The notes under the pieces are model-generated. The model did not search any database. It was not told the origin of the DNA and worked only from the letters and a program-made list of their open reading frames with translations. The position numbers and the translations under genes were made by a program. A stretch of DNA of 64,000 nt from Anomaloglossus baeobatrachus (taxonomy: Eukaryota > Chordata > Amphibia > Anura > Aromobatidae), in contig NC_134353.1 in NCBI RefSeq assembly GCF_048569485.1, positions 707,661,341 to 707,725,340 of the forward strand, given 5' to 3'. The number at the start of each line of letters is the position of its first letter. Within the stretch, counting starts at the first letter, position 1. Shown here piece after piece: positions 1-60,391 of this stretch.

Positions 1-945
1 TCCTTGTGTGCTTCTCTTCTGGAAAGATCAAGATAACTTCTCGCTGGTATTACACTCCAACTAGGTTGCATAAATTTAATCCTTCCATTTCCCCATTATG
101 TTGGAGAAATTGTAAAGGCATTGGGAGTCTGTTACATATCTTCTGGGAATGCCCAGTGTTGAAGCCTCTCTGGGAAAAAATATCAAATCTAATCAATAGA
201 ATTACTCATTTAGATATTGTTTTGACACCCCAGTTAGCTCTCCTTTCTCTTGATGTAGATTCATTAAGCCCTTCCTATAAATTTTTAATCATCCACATTT
301 TCCCAACTACAAAATCATTAATTGCCTCTCATTGGAAAAACCCTCTGCCCCATGATATAACCCAAGTAACAAACTCAATAAAACAACATAATGAATTTGA
401 GAGAAGACACGCCACTTTAAATAATTGCTTTCCCAAATACCATAAACAGAGGAACCTCTGGAATGAGTACCTCCAGAGTATTACGTAACTTGTCTTATCG
501 CTATGGATAATTAGCTTGTTTTCGGTTTTAAATACGTGTTCATCATATGAAATTGTGCCTCGCATACCTTCTTGCCTACTATTCCCATGATTTAATTATA
601 TATTGTGGTCATTTACTTTATGGGTTTTTGTAACTCAACATAGTTATTTATGGATATATAAAGGTTACTTTGTGCACTATTCTATTGTTAGTTTTTTTTT
701 TATATAGTTCTCCTATGTCCCTCTTTCCTTCTTCACTCCTTCCCCCTTCCACTTAACCCAATCAATAAAACTATTTGATCTCCAACTTCCTATTTCCTTT
801 CACTCTCCTCCCTTCCTTATGATCTAGGTATAGATTATATTACGTTTGTTGTTAATCTGTAATTTATGTGCATTATTTAAATAATTTCTGTGATATTACT
901 TTTCCCCCTTTAATTGTTAAACCCTTTAATAAAAAAATATTTTAA
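1..945 (+). mobile_element. L1-type LINE, 3' end (5' part outside window)
   Basis: The reading frame 6-488 resembles the C-terminus of L1 ORF2. It has the cysteine/histidine knuckle typical of that tail (C-x3-C-x7-H-x4-C, starting CWRNCKGIG) and the surrounding W/L-rich segment seen also in the complete L1 at 27823-34605. After the stop comes an AT-rich 3' UTR with an AATAAA followed by an A-rich end near 929-945. The copy is antisense to PI4KA and downstream of it. Its protein is clearly diverged from the complete L1, so it belongs to another subfamily. Only about 160 codons are in view and the left end is cut by the window. Confidence 0.75.
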
Positions 946-1077
946 CACTGAAAGACTGGTGTGGGCGGGGGCAGCTCCCAGAGCTTTGCATGCATGCAAA
1001 ATGACAAATCTTTAACTTTGTCAGAATGGCTGCAGCCACTCATCTAAGTGATACATTGTTGGATTTAGAATCTCTTA

Positions 1078-1657
1078 AGGGCCCGTTACACGCTACGATA
1101 TATCTAACGATATGTCGTTGGGGTCACGTCGTTAGTGACGCACATCCGGCATCGTTTGACATATCGAAGCGCGTGACAGCTGCGAGCAACTGTGAACGAG
1201 CAAAAATACTCACCTCATCGTTGCTCGTTGACACGTCGCTCATTTTCAAACAAAAAAAAAAAACGATCGTCCTTCTGCGCGCAGGTTGTTAATTGTTCCC
1301 GAGGCAGCACACATCTCTCCGTGTGACACCCCGGGAACGATGAACTGCAGCTTACCAGCGTCCCGCCGGCAATGTGAAAGGAAGGAGGTGGGCGGGATGT
1401 TACGTCGCGCTCATCTCCGCCCCTCCGCTTCTATTGGGCGGCCGCTGTGTGACGTCGCTGTGACGCCGAACGTCCCTCCCCCTTCAGGAAGAGGATGTTC
1501 GCCGCCCACAGCGAGGTCGTTCGGGAGGTAAGTACGTGTGACGGGTGTAAACGACTTTGTGCGAGACGGGCAACAAATTGCCCGTAACGCACAAATGATG
1601 GGGCGGGTGCGATCGCACATGCAAACACACGATAATTCGTAGAGTCTAAAGCGGCCT
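1078..1657. mobile_element. PIF-Harbinger-like MITE, TTA target duplication
   Basis: The element starts AGGGCCCGTTACACGC and ends with an imperfect inverted copy (GCGGCCT). TTA flanks both sides (1075-1077 and 1658-1660), a 3-bp duplication of the kind PIF-Harbinger elements make. The interior is GC-rich with no credible transposase, so it is non-autonomous. Related copies with the same terminal style lie at 5460, 39533, 63271 and 63897. Confidence 0.6.
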
Positions 1658-1720
1658 TTAGTCTACATCATGCTGCTCTCAGATGAGGTAGCAAAAACCT
1701 TCTGAGAGATTCCCTTTAAA

Positions 1721-3926
1721 AGTAGTGATGGGTGGACCTGGACTGTAAAAGTCCAGATTTGTGTGGTTTCAAAACTTAACCAAGTGCCAGACCCGGGTGT
1801 TGATCAAGATCTGGCAACTCAAGGAATAAAAAAAAAAATAAAGGAAAAATAAAGAAAATAAGAATGATGCAAGCACTTGATACTCACCAAGGCTCCGATG
1901 TAGCTGTACACTGCTCCCGCAGCCACTCATTCACTTCAGGGGCCGCTCATTACCTTCATTGCATATGCACTGCTTTCCCTGCTTTCTTCGTCCAACATCC
2001 GTCCTAGCGTCTGTAATTGGTTGCAGTCAGACGCACCCACAGCAGTGTCCTTATTTTGGCTGTGTATCAAAATAGGAAGGAACTGCATGCAACTTTTTAA
2101 AAGAAAAATTATTTAAATAATTAAAAAAAAACAAAAAAAACAAAGCGTGTGGTCCCCCCAATTTTGATAAACAGCCATGATAAAGCCCAACAGCTGGGGG
2201 CTTGTATTCTCAGGCTGGGGAGACCCATGGTTATTGGGAGCCCCCCCAGCCTAAAAATACCAGCCTGCAACTGCTCCGAAATTGTTGCATCCATTACATG
2301 CGACAATCACAAAGCTTTACCCGACTCTTCCCGATTGCCGAGTGCGGTGGCAATCAGGGTAATAAGGGGTTAATGACAGCGCACAACTGTCATCAAACCA
2401 AAATTGGGCAGGGGTCTATGACACTCCCCCATCACTACTCATATAAGTAAAAAGAAATATATAGAAGCAGAGAAATATCCTTTATTTGAAATAAAATACA
2501 GCACCCTCTTTATTAACCCCCAAAAGACCCTTTAAGTGCTTCTATAATCCACACGACATCCCACGACGGTTCTGGCTCTGCTACATCCGAGCCTGGACAG
2601 ACCAAAAATATGTCCGATCTCTCCAGGGGACGGGAAACATTGACAAGGAGGATCCAGCTGGCAGCACGGACGTCACTCAGTTCCCACAGTATGACCTCTG
2701 ATGACCTGAAGTACTTTCGCTTAAAGTGCAGGGCCGTGCCCCACACCCTGCCAAACCGTTCACACTGACAGTGCCGGTCAGGGGAAGGGGGTGTGGGGGC
2801 CTGGGTATAACCCTCGGTGAACTGAGTGATGTCACTGGTGCCAGCCTAGTCCCCCTTGTCAGTGTTTCCTGGAGCCTGGGAAGATTGGACAAGTTTTCGG
2901 TCTCTCCAAACTTGGATGTAGCAGAGCCAGAACCATTGTGGGACGTTGTGTGTATTACGGCAGAACTTCAAGAGTCTTTTTGTGTTAATAAAGAGGGTGC
3001 TGTATTTTATTTCAAATAAAGGATTTTTCTCTGTGTTTTTGTTTATTTCTTTTTGCTTATAGGATTAGTGCTAGGGGGTCTCGTAGAGCTCTACCCATCA
3101 CTAATTTTGGGCTTAATGACAGTTATGCGCTGTTATTAACCCCTTCTTACCCCGATTTCCACTGCACCAGGGCAATCGGGAAGAGCCGGGTAAAGCGCCT
3201 GGGTTGTCATATCTAATGGATGTGACAATTCCGGGGCGGCTGCAGGCTACTATTTTTAGGCTGAGGGTGGGGGCTCCCAATAACCATGGGTCTCCCCAGC
3301 CTGAGAATACCAGCACCCAGCTGTCAGGCTTTATCATGGCTGGGCATCAACATTGGGGGGGACCGCACGCTGTTTTTTAAAATTATTTAATTAAAAAAAA
3401 AAAAAGTTGCTTGCGGTTCCTCATATTTTGATACACAGCCAAGATAAGTCACGGCTGGGAGATGCAGCCTATAGCTTATGCTTTATCTGTGCTGGGTATC
3501 ATAATATGGGGATTCTATGCCAAATATCTTATTTATTATTACTGTATGATATAGACCCGCAGACAGCGCCTGTGATTGGTTGCAGGCAAATGCTGTCACA
3601 CAGACTGGTGATGCGTCTGACTACAACCAATCACAGACGTTAGGATGGCCAGTGGTCAAGGAGAGCAGTGCATATGTAATGAAGCCTAATGTGAGGCCCG
3701 GGAAGTGAATGCGTGGCCTGGAAGCAGCATACAGCCGTGCCGGAGCTTCGGTAAATATAGCACGCCTGCTCCTATCCCTTCTACCAACATTTTTAGTCGC
3801 CAGATTTTGGTCCCCATACACTTATATGGGGACTGGAATCCGGCTCAGATCCAGATGTTAAAAACCAGATAACACGGACTTGCCGGTCCCTGTTAGATGC
3901 GAGTCCGCTCATCACTATTTAAAGAC
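1721..3926. mobile_element. Large foldback DNA element (~2.2 kb, long inverted arms)
   Basis: The ends are inverted copies of each other (AGTAGTGATGGGTGGAC at the left; AATAGTGATGAGCGGAC read inward from the right), with TTTAAA next to both ends. Inside, long stretches are repeated in reverse. For example, the phrase around 2219-2246 (GGAGACCCATGGTTATTGGG) returns inverted at 3268-3295, and 2501-2517 returns at 2983-2999. The centre of symmetry is near 2755. No transposase frame is visible. The class is uncertain; a hAT-like or other cut-and-paste foldback is the best guess. Confidence 0.55.
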
Positions 3927-4404
3927 GTAATAGGGATAACTCCGCTTTAGATCTTTGATAGGTCTTTAGGCACCTCTTCCAGCCCAGGGGTCCTACTTCC
4001 AGGAATGGATTTATAAGCCTGCATTTTATAATTTTCAGTAACGTGGGAGACTAGCAACTCATATTACTCCCCAGACACACTGCAAAAGTGGCTGCCTCAC
4101 GAGAAGCAGTGTAACATTTAAAGATATATAAATTACCATAATAGTTAAGCAATACTTTAGTAATCATTAACTGAATCCTCTAAAATTATAAATTACAGGT
4201 GTATTTATAAAGATATCCAGTTCTCCTATCTGTCCTTTGTCAGCAGTTTTGAAAGATCAAAGGTTCGCTTTGAAGAATAGCAAAAGCTAAGAAATTCTTA
4301 AACGTATACAATTTAAAGATTCTCATTTTTACTCACATTGTTGCACACGATTAGTTGCACTCATACAGCATTGTATATGTACACAAAGGCATAGATATAG
4401 TATA
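3927..4404. other. Downstream flank of PI4KA, no gene seen
   Basis: AT-rich sequence between the foldback element and the PI4KA polyadenylation site. I see no reading frame, RNA gene or repeat structure that I can name. Confidence 0.4.
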
Positions 4405-5054
4405 AGAACACTTTGCATTTTTGTATTTTATTTAATTACATTTTACAGATTAAATACATCATCATAAAGTTTTGTACACACACAAAAGGAAATTAACTTT
4501 CTTCATCTTTCCTGCATGAAGTGGGCTTCTCATATTTGGAGGTGCAGTGCATTGTACAGTCCAGGAAAAGCCATTGGTTAGCGTATATTCCTACTAGTAA
4601 TGGCCAATCGAAGCACAGTATGGATGCTGGGGTACAGAATGTGAATTGTCAAAGTGCAGATAAGCTATTTGTTAGATAAAATAATATCGCCATTCTAGGT
4701 AATAAATATAAATATTCTCTAAACCCCCTCCCCCCATCCAATCCCCGGCCCATTCAGCAAAATAACATGCTCAGTTCCCAGAACTCAGCACTAAAATATA
4801 TTGCACCTTTGTTTCAGAACTGTATCATTATTCAGCTACAAATGTATTTTGAACAGAAGGAATTCCACAAGCCAGTGCAAGGAATTGGTTAAATTGTTGC
4901 CAAAAAGAAAAAAAATCTGATTGACTATCACCTCTCTAGTCTCACAATCTCCACACTTCTGATTTACTGCAGTTTCCCCTAACCTTTGGATTTACAGAGT
5001 TTGCAGAGATACAGGACTATAGTTCACTAAAAACACAGGACAGATGCACAGAGT
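4405..5054 (-). other. PI4KA: PI4KA 3' untranslated region
   Basis: This is the transcribed tail after the PI4KA stop codon. The right limit is fixed by the stop at 5055-5057. The left limit is inferred from the AATAAA signal at 4432-4427 plus about 20 bases, with a GT-rich stretch beyond it on the minus strand. There is no transposon signature inside it, unlike the flanks. Confidence 0.6.
4427..4432 (-). promoter_or_regulatory. PI4KA: Polyadenylation signal AATAAA of PI4KA
   Basis: The plus strand reads TTTATT, which is AATAAA on the gene strand, about 620 bases after the stop codon. It is followed downstream on that strand by TGTTCTT and CTTTGTGT, which suit a GU-rich downstream element. 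Transcript 3' ends would be needed to confirm use. Confidence 0.5.
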
Positions 5055-54094
<49,040 letters not shown>

Positions 54095-54290
54095 CTAGAA
54101 AACAACATTAGAAAAAGTTTGCCTTAGTAAGGATTAATAATTTAATAAAGTCAGTGCTTTTTATTGATCTGACATTTAATCACAGAAAATAGGTAAGGCT
54201 TAGCTAAATTCATGATTTAAAAAAAAAAAAAGTAGAAATCTATTTAAAGGGACTAAGTCATCAGAAAAAGACCAACTGTTTGACCACTTA

Positions 54291-54727
54291 GGCAATGTGC
54301 CCACAGGACAACGTAGCCCCGGATGTTGCCATAGGTTTGTCCGCAGGTGTTTACCGCAGCTGCTCCCCGGAATCCGCAGCTATCCATTACTGCGGTATTT
54401 TTGCTGAGTTGTTGCGGTAAACCTGCGGAAACAGTACAGATTTTGTACAGAATTCTTGCGGAATTCCCACCCTGTATCTCCATAGTGGAGGAGCGGGAAT
54501 TCCGCAGATATTTCCACATAAATAATTGACATGAATTACGTGTGGCTGCGGGACATCCTCAGCCGCACATACCGCACCATTGATACAGCACTCCCCAAAT
54601 CCCATAGGGTAACATGGGGTGTGTCTGTACTTGCTAGAACCTACGGATTTATCTAGAAAATCCAAATAAATCCGCGTTTTTTCCGCGGCAAAATCCGCAA
54701 GTACGTTATATCGTGGGCACATAAGCC
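54291..54727. mobile_element. MITE related to 17128-17444
   Basis: Inverted ends GGCAATGTGCCCAC and GGCTTATGTGCCCAC (read inward). TTA precedes and TAA follows. The interior is rich in CCGCGG and CCGCAG words. No coding content. Confidence 0.6.
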
Positions 54728-54734
54728 TAAGGGT

Positions 54735-55100
54735 TAAGCAATTTTTTGTTCTTGCACTTTCATTTTTGCCACTGCCCCTTTTTCCAAAAGCTGTAACTTT
54801 TTTGCTTCCTAGCAGAAAAAGCCATGCAAGAGTTCGTTTTTTGTGTACTCTTGACATCATCCATTTTATTATGCTGTTTACTGGAAAAAATCCAAGTGTA
54901 GAGAAATTGTGTTTGAAAAAAACCCGCAATCCGACAATTGTTTGTTTTTTTTCTAGTTCATTCTGTTGGAAAAATGCCTGGAGATATGATTTTCCAGGTA
55001 AGTTCAATCACAATGGCACCAACATTTATAGCCGGAATTTCTAAAAACCCATAACATTTTTATGTTTCGTTCAATGGAGTTGTGTGAGGCCTAATTTTTT
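54735..55100. mobile_element. Diverged fragment of the TTAA element type
   Basis: Shares word order with the interior of 7244-8519 (TGTAACTTTTTTGC, ACTGGAAAA..., a series of T-runs and AAAATTG), but is older and without clear ends. Confidence 0.4.
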
Positions 55101-55599
55101 ACATGCTGACTTGATGTTTTTATTAATATTTTGGGGTAGTTTTGAAGCTCAGCCTCAGGAAAATACCTCCACCAATGCACAGTTAGCATTGGGTGGTCGT
55201 TTACCGGGAGCCGGGACCGAACCCAAGGGGCAGTTAAGGACTTAGGATACTGATGAGGGAATGGGAGGGGGGGTTGTTGAACGCTGGATACATGTACTAC
55301 GGTCTGGTATCCGTCATCTGGAGGAGGAGTATAGGCTGTGCCTGCGGACCATACCAGAGGGAGATACAAACGCTGTGGGCCAACCAAAAGTTGGAAGACC
55401 GTGGGTATCACCTGCTATGAGGAAGTGGAACTACTGGTCCCGGTTTGGGATCTCGGGTACTGGGGGAATCTCATTTTGGCCATCAATCTGAAATTAAGAT
55501 AAGACTATGGACAGAAGAATAAAAATAATTGCATCGTTAACCTGCCCAGGTGATTAATATAACCCACAACCTCAGATCTTTACACCTACTAACACATAA
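55101..55599. other. Intron sequence, nothing recognised
   Basis: No exon, transposon end or RNA gene recognised. A short plus-strand frame at 55261-55491 has no family resemblance that I can see. Confidence 0.35.
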
Positions 55600-56590
55600 A
55601 GAGTGTCTTGGGGCAGACATGACAGAGGGCCCTGCCACCACCCCCCCAGCAAGCCGTTGCAGGGAGGAAGACGGCCATTTTGTTAACAAATCATTCCTTC
55701 TTCCTCCCTCTGGGTCGTCTGATGCAGTCTTCAGCACTTCTTCAGGACCGGATACACTTCTTCCAGATTGTCCTCGGTATCTCGTTCCTCTTCTCCCAAC
55801 CCTCAGGTTGCAGCAGTGTCAGTATTGGGTTCAACGTCAGATTTCAATCTCAATCTGGATCAGATCTCCAAACTTCATGACATCATGACATGGTCGACCA
55901 ACTGATTTCTGATGTTAGTCAGAGTCTAAGGGTCAAGGAAGACTAGCCTCCTCCTCCGGAATACTCTGTCTCCTTCAAAATGGTGAAACGACCTCCTCAG
56001 GTTTTGTCCAATCATGAGGAGTTTCACAGAATATTCTATAAGCAATTGGAGGGTCATGAATTACCCCATCTCCCGACTGTCTGCAAATACAGTTCCCTCT
56101 CTGCCAAATGGGGCGTCCTTCAGGAATCCTACCGATAGGTACATCAAAGCCATTTCCAAGTCCACCTTTGAGGCTGCAGGGGCATCCCTTTTGCCATGCC
56201 TTTGCTTCTACATGGGTAGCCAAGTACGTCTCCACCTGGGCAAAACTGAGCCAGGGCATCCTATCCGGGGTCCAAGGCCTTGTTTGATGTGCTGGCGTAC
56301 CAAATTGCCCATGCCAGGAAACATTTACTTGAGGTCTCTTCAGCCGCCGGTTGTTCTTCTTTTGCCACTAACAACATTGTAGCCATTAGCAGGATCATGT
56401 AGCTTAAAGCTTAAAACGCAGACACAGCATACAAGAAGTCTCTCACCTGCTTTCCCTTGCAGGGGACTTATCTCAGGCATTCAGTTGGCCTCCAGTTGTA
56501 ATAGCAACCCAACAGGCCAGATGGAGAGTGGCATTTAAGAGGTTAACAGCATTGTTCGGCAAGCACACCAGTTAGAGGCAGGTGCCAGAT
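55600..56590 (+). mobile_element. Old DIRS-like gag-region relic
   Basis: The plus strand around 56060-56210 resembles the middle of the DIRS gag-like protein of A' (pattern SRL-A-..-S-..-NPTDRYIKAI, then EAAGAS), in the opposite sense to the other DIRS copies. It is strongly decayed with several breaks, lacks recognisable terminal repeats, and is much older than copies A, A', B and B'. Confidence 0.5.
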
Positions 56591-56730
56591 ACATATTATA
56601 GTTGGCACCTGCAATGTGTGGAGCGGTCTCCGCTTCGGAGCCAAAAATCCCTGACATGCTCAATGATGGACTAATCAGTCATGGAGAGTTAAGGGGTTAT
56701 AAACCAGGGTTTAGTTTGTATTTTAGAAAA

Positions 56731-56915
56731 AAAGGGAATTTTGTTTACTTACCGTAAATTCCTTTTCTTCTAGCTCCTATTGGTCGACCCAGACAATTGG
56801 GTGTATAGCTTCTGCCTCTGGAGGCCACACAAAGTATTACACTTTTAAAAAAGTGTAACCCCTCCCCTCTGCCTATACACCCTCCCGTGGATCACGGGCT
56901 CCTCAGTTTTGGTGC
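56731..56915. repeat. DIRS A' left inverted terminal repeat
   Basis: Reverse partner of 62725-62884, ending in CCTCCCGTGGATCACGGGCT around 56880-56900. Confidence 0.87.
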
Positions 56916-57070
56916 AAAAGCAGGAAGGAGAAAACTTATAAATTGGTCTAGGGTAAATTCAATCCGAAGGATGTTCTAGGAACTGAAGACCATGAACCAA
57001 AAGAACAAATCAACATCAACAACATGTGTACACAAAAGAACAACCAGCCCGAAGGGCACAGGGGTGGGTG

Positions 57071-57169
57071 CTGGGTCTCCCAATAGGAGCTAGAAGAAAA
57101 GGAATTTACGGTAAGTAAACAAAATTCCCTTTTTCTTTGTCGCTCCATTGGGAGACCCAGACAATTGGG
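57071..57169. repeat. DIRS A' internal complementary region
   Basis: Reverse left terminus (AGCTAGAAGAAAAGGAATTT) joined to reverse right terminus (CTTTGTCGCTCCATTGGG). Confidence 0.87.
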
Positions 57170-57238
57170 ACGTCCAAGAGCAGTCCCTGGGTGGGTAAAA
57201 ACAATACCTCAATAGAAAGAGCCGAAAACGGCCCCCTC

Positions 57239-60200
57239 TTACAGGTGGGCAACCGCCGCCTGGAGGACTCGCCTACCTAGACTGGCATCTGCCGAAGCAT
57301 AGGTATGCACTTGATAGTGCTTCGTGAAAGTGTGCAGACTAGACCACGTAGCCGCCTGACACACCTGCTGAGCCGTCGCCCGGTGCCGCAATGCCCAGGA
57401 CGCACCTACGGCTCTGGTAGAATGGGCTTTCAACCCTGAAGGGGGCGGAAGCCCAGAAGTACGGTAGGCCTCGAGAATCGGTTCCTTGATCCACCGAGTC
57501 AAGGTTGACTTGGAGGCCTGAGAGCCCTTGCGCTGGCCAGCGACAAGGACAAAGAGCGCGTCTGAACGGCGCAGGGGCGCCGTGCGAGACACGAAGAGCC
57601 GGAGTGCTCTCACTAGATCCAAAGAGTGCAAATCCTTTTCACACTGGTGAATTGGATTAGGGCAAAAGGAAGGCAAGGAGATATCCTGATTTAGATGAAA
57701 AGGGGATTCCACCTTAGGGAGAAATTCCGGGACAGGACGCAGAACCACCTTATCCTGGTGAAAAACCAGGAAGGGAGCTTTGCATGACAGCGCTGCAAGC
57801 TCAGACACTCTCCTAAGTGATGTGACTGCCACCAGGAAGGCCACCTTCTGAGAAAGACAGGAGAGAGAGACATCCCGCAGCGACTCAAAAGGCGGCTTTT
57901 GAAGAGCCGTCAGGACCCTGTTCAGATCCCAAGGTTCCAACGGACGTTTGTAAGGTGGAACCATGTGGCAAACCCCCTGCAGGAACGTGCGGACCTGCGG
58001 AAGCCTGGCTAGACGCTTTTGAAAAAACACGGAGAGCGCCGAAACTTGGCCCTTGAGAGAGCCGAGGGACAAACTCTTGTCCATTCCAGATTGTAGGAAT
58101 GAAAGGAATGTGGGTAAGGCAAACGGCCATGGAGGAAAACCGTTATCAGAGCACCAGGATAAGAAGATTTCCCAAGACCTGTAATAGATCTTGGCGGACG
58201 TAGGCTTCCTGGCTTGTCTCATGGTGGCAATGACATCCTGAGATAACCCTGAAGGCGCTAGGAGCCAGGACTCAATGGCCACACAGTCAGGTTGAGGGCC
58301 ACAGAATTCAGATGGAAAAACGGGCCTTGTGACAGCAAGTCTGGGCGGTCTGGAAGTGCCCACGGTTGACCCACCGCGAGATGCCACAGATCCGGATACC
58401 ACGACCGCCTCGGCTAGTCTGGAGCGACGAGAATGGCGCGACGGCATTCGGACCGGATCTTGCGTAGTACCCTGGGCAGCATCGCCAGAGGGGGAAACAC
58501 GTATGGCAGTCGAAACTGCGACCAATCCTGGACTAAGGCGTCCGCTGCCAGAGCTCTGTGATCCTGAGACCGAGCCATGAAGGCCGGGACCTTGTTGTTG
58601 TGTCGTGACGCCATGAGGTCGACGTCCGGCGTTCCCCAGCGACGACAGATCTCTCGAAACACGTCTGGGTGAAGAGACCATTCCCCCGCGTCCATGCCCT
58701 GACGACTGAGAAAATCTGCTTCCCAGTTCTCTACGCCCGGGATGTGAACTGCGGAGATGGTGGAGCCTGTGACTTCCACCCACTGCAGAATTCGTCGGAC
58801 TTCCTGGAAGGCTTGACGACTGCGAGTGCCGCCTTGGTGGTTGATGTACGCGACGGCAGTGGCGTTGTCCGACTGTATTCGGATCTGCCTGCCCTCCAGC
58901 CACCGATGGAAAGCCAAGAGGGCTAGATATACTGCCCTTATCTCCAGAATATTGATCTGAAGGGACGATTCTATTGGATTCCAGGTTCCTTGAGCCCTGT
59001 GGTGGAGAAAAACCGCTCCCCAACCTGACAGACTCGCGTCCGTGGTGACCACGGCCCAGGTTGGAGGTAGGAAGGATTTTCCCCGAGACAGAGATGTGGG
59101 TAGGAGCCACCACTGAAGTGATGTTCTTGTCGAGGGAAGCCGAACTCTTGTCCCATTTGCGAAGAATGTCCCATTGGAGTGGCCGTAGATGGAATTGCGC
59201 GAACGGCACTACTTCCATAGCTGCAACCATCTTCCCCAGGAAGTGCATGAGGCGCCTTAAGGGGTGTGACTGACTCCGAAGAAGTGATTGCACCCCCTCT
59301 TGCAGAGAAAGCTGTTTGTCCCGCGGTAGCTTGACTAACGCTGGCTGGGTATGAAACTCCATCCCGAGGTAAGTCAGTGATTGGGTCGGCGTCAACTTGG
59401 ATTTCGGGAAATTGATGATCCACCCGAACTGCTGGAGAGTCTCCAGAGTGACGGAAAGACTTCGTTGACACGCCACCCGAGAAGGAGCCCTGACTAGGAG
59501 ATCGTCCAAGTAGGGGATCACCGAGTGGCCCTGAGAGTGCAGGACCGCCACGACGGATGCCATGACTTTGGTGAAAACCCGTGGGGCTGTCGCCAGGCCG
59601 AAGGGCAATGCGACGAACTGGAGGTGTTCGTTCCCGATGGCGAAACGCAGGAAACGTTGATGTTCGGGTGCGATCGGCACATGGAGATAAGCATCCTTGA
59701 TGTCGATCGATGCTAGGAAGTCTCCTTGTGACATCGAGGCGATGACCGAGCGGAGCGATTCCATCCGAAATTGTCTGGTTCTCACATGTCTGTTGAGCAG
59801 CTTGAGGTCCAGAACGGGACGGAATGACCCGTCCTTTTTTGGCACCACGAACAAGTTGGAGTAAAAACCGCGACCACGTTCCTGAAGGGGAACAGGAATC
59901 ACAACTCCATCTATCTTTAGAGCGTCCACTGCCTGAAAAAGTGCGTCGGCCTGTGCGGGGGGTGGGGAGGTTCTGAAGAAACGAGCCGTAGGTCGAGAGC
60001 TGAACTCTATCCTGTAACCATGAGACAGAATGTCTCTCACCCATCGGTCTTGAACGTGTGGCCACCAGGCGTCGCCAAAGCGGGAGAGCCTGCCACCGAC
60101 CGAGGATGTGGCTAGATGAGGCCGAGAGTCATGAGGAGGCCGTCTTGGAGGCAGTGCCTCCTGCGGCCTTTTGGGGGCGTGACTTGGACCGCCACGCATA

Positions 60201-60391
60201 GGAGTTCCTCTGGCCTTTCTCCGGCCGGTTGGACGAAGAGGATTGGGACTTGGCGGAGGGACGAAAGGACCGAAACCTCGATTGGATTTTTCTCTGCTGA
60301 GGTCTCTTAGGTTTGGACTGGGGTAAGGAGGAGTCCTTTCCCGAGGATTCCTTAATAATCTCATCCAACCGTTCGCCAAACAAACGGTCAC
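57239..60391 (-). CDS. DIRS A' reverse transcriptase / tyrosine recombinase frame
   Basis: A single open frame of 1050 codons. Its first third contains a DIRS/Ty3-type reverse transcriptase, and its last third a tyrosine recombinase, which in this family replaces the DDE integrase and inserts a circular DNA intermediate. An RNase H-like segment is readable at 58414-59052 in a neighbouring frame; overlapping frames are common in DIRS elements. The frame overlaps the end of the gag-like ORF by about 260 bases. Read as a fossil element part; activity is not claimed. Confidence 0.85.
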   Translation of the reverse strand: MTVCLANGWMRLLRNPRERTPPYPSPNLRDLSREKSNRGFGPFVPPPSPNPLRPTGRRKARGTPMRGGPSHAPKRPQEALPPRRPPHDSRPHLATSSVGGRLSRFGDAWWPHVQDRWVRDILSHGYRIEFSSRPTARFFRTSPPPAQADALFQAVDALKIDGVVIPVPLQERGRGFYSNLFVVPKKDGSFRPVLDLKLLNRHVRTRQFRMESLRSVIASMSQGDFLASIDIKDAYLHVPIAPEHQRFLRFAIGNEHLQFVALPFGLATAPRVFTKVMASVVAVLHSQGHSVIPYLDDLLVRAPSRVACQRSLSVTLETLQQFGWIINFPKSKLTPTQSLTYLGMEFHTQPALVKLPRDKQLSLQEGVQSLLRSQSHPLRRLMHFLGKMVAAMEVVPFAQFHLRPLQWDILRKWDKSSASLDKNITSVVAPTHISVSGKILPTSNLGRGHHGRESVRLGSGFSPPQGSRNLESNRIVPSDQYSGDKGSISSPLGFPSVAGGQADPNTVGQRHCRRVHQPPRRHSQSSSLPGSPTNSAVGGSHRLHHLRSSHPGRRELGSRFSQSSGHGRGGMVSSPRRVSRDLSSLGNAGRRPHGVTTQQQGPGLHGSVSGSQSSGSGRLSPGLVAVSTAIRVSPSGDAAQGTTQDPVRMPSRHSRRSRLAEAVVVSGSVASRGGSTVGTSRPPRLAVTRPVFPSEFCGPQPDCVAIESWLLAPSGLSQDVIATMRQARKPTSAKIYYRSWEIFLSWCSDNGFPPWPFALPTFLSFLQSGMDKSLSLGSLKGQVSALSVFFQKRLARLPQVRTFLQGVCHMVPPYKRPLEPWDLNRVLTALQKPPFESLRDVSLSCLSQKVAFLVAVTSLRRVSELAALSCKAPFLVFHQDKVVLRPVPEFLPKVESPFHLNQDISLPSFCPNPIHQCEKDLHSLDLVRALRLFVSRTAPLRRSDALFVLVAGQRKGSQASKSTLTRWIKEPILEAYRTSGLPPPSGLKAHSTRAVGASWALRHRATAQQVCQAATWSSLHTFTKHYQVHTYASADASLGRRVLQAAVAHL

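Noticed and set aside
54387-55007. 206-codon minus-strand ORF
   Set aside because: Spans a MITE and an adjacent TTAA-element fragment; composition and position argue against a gene.
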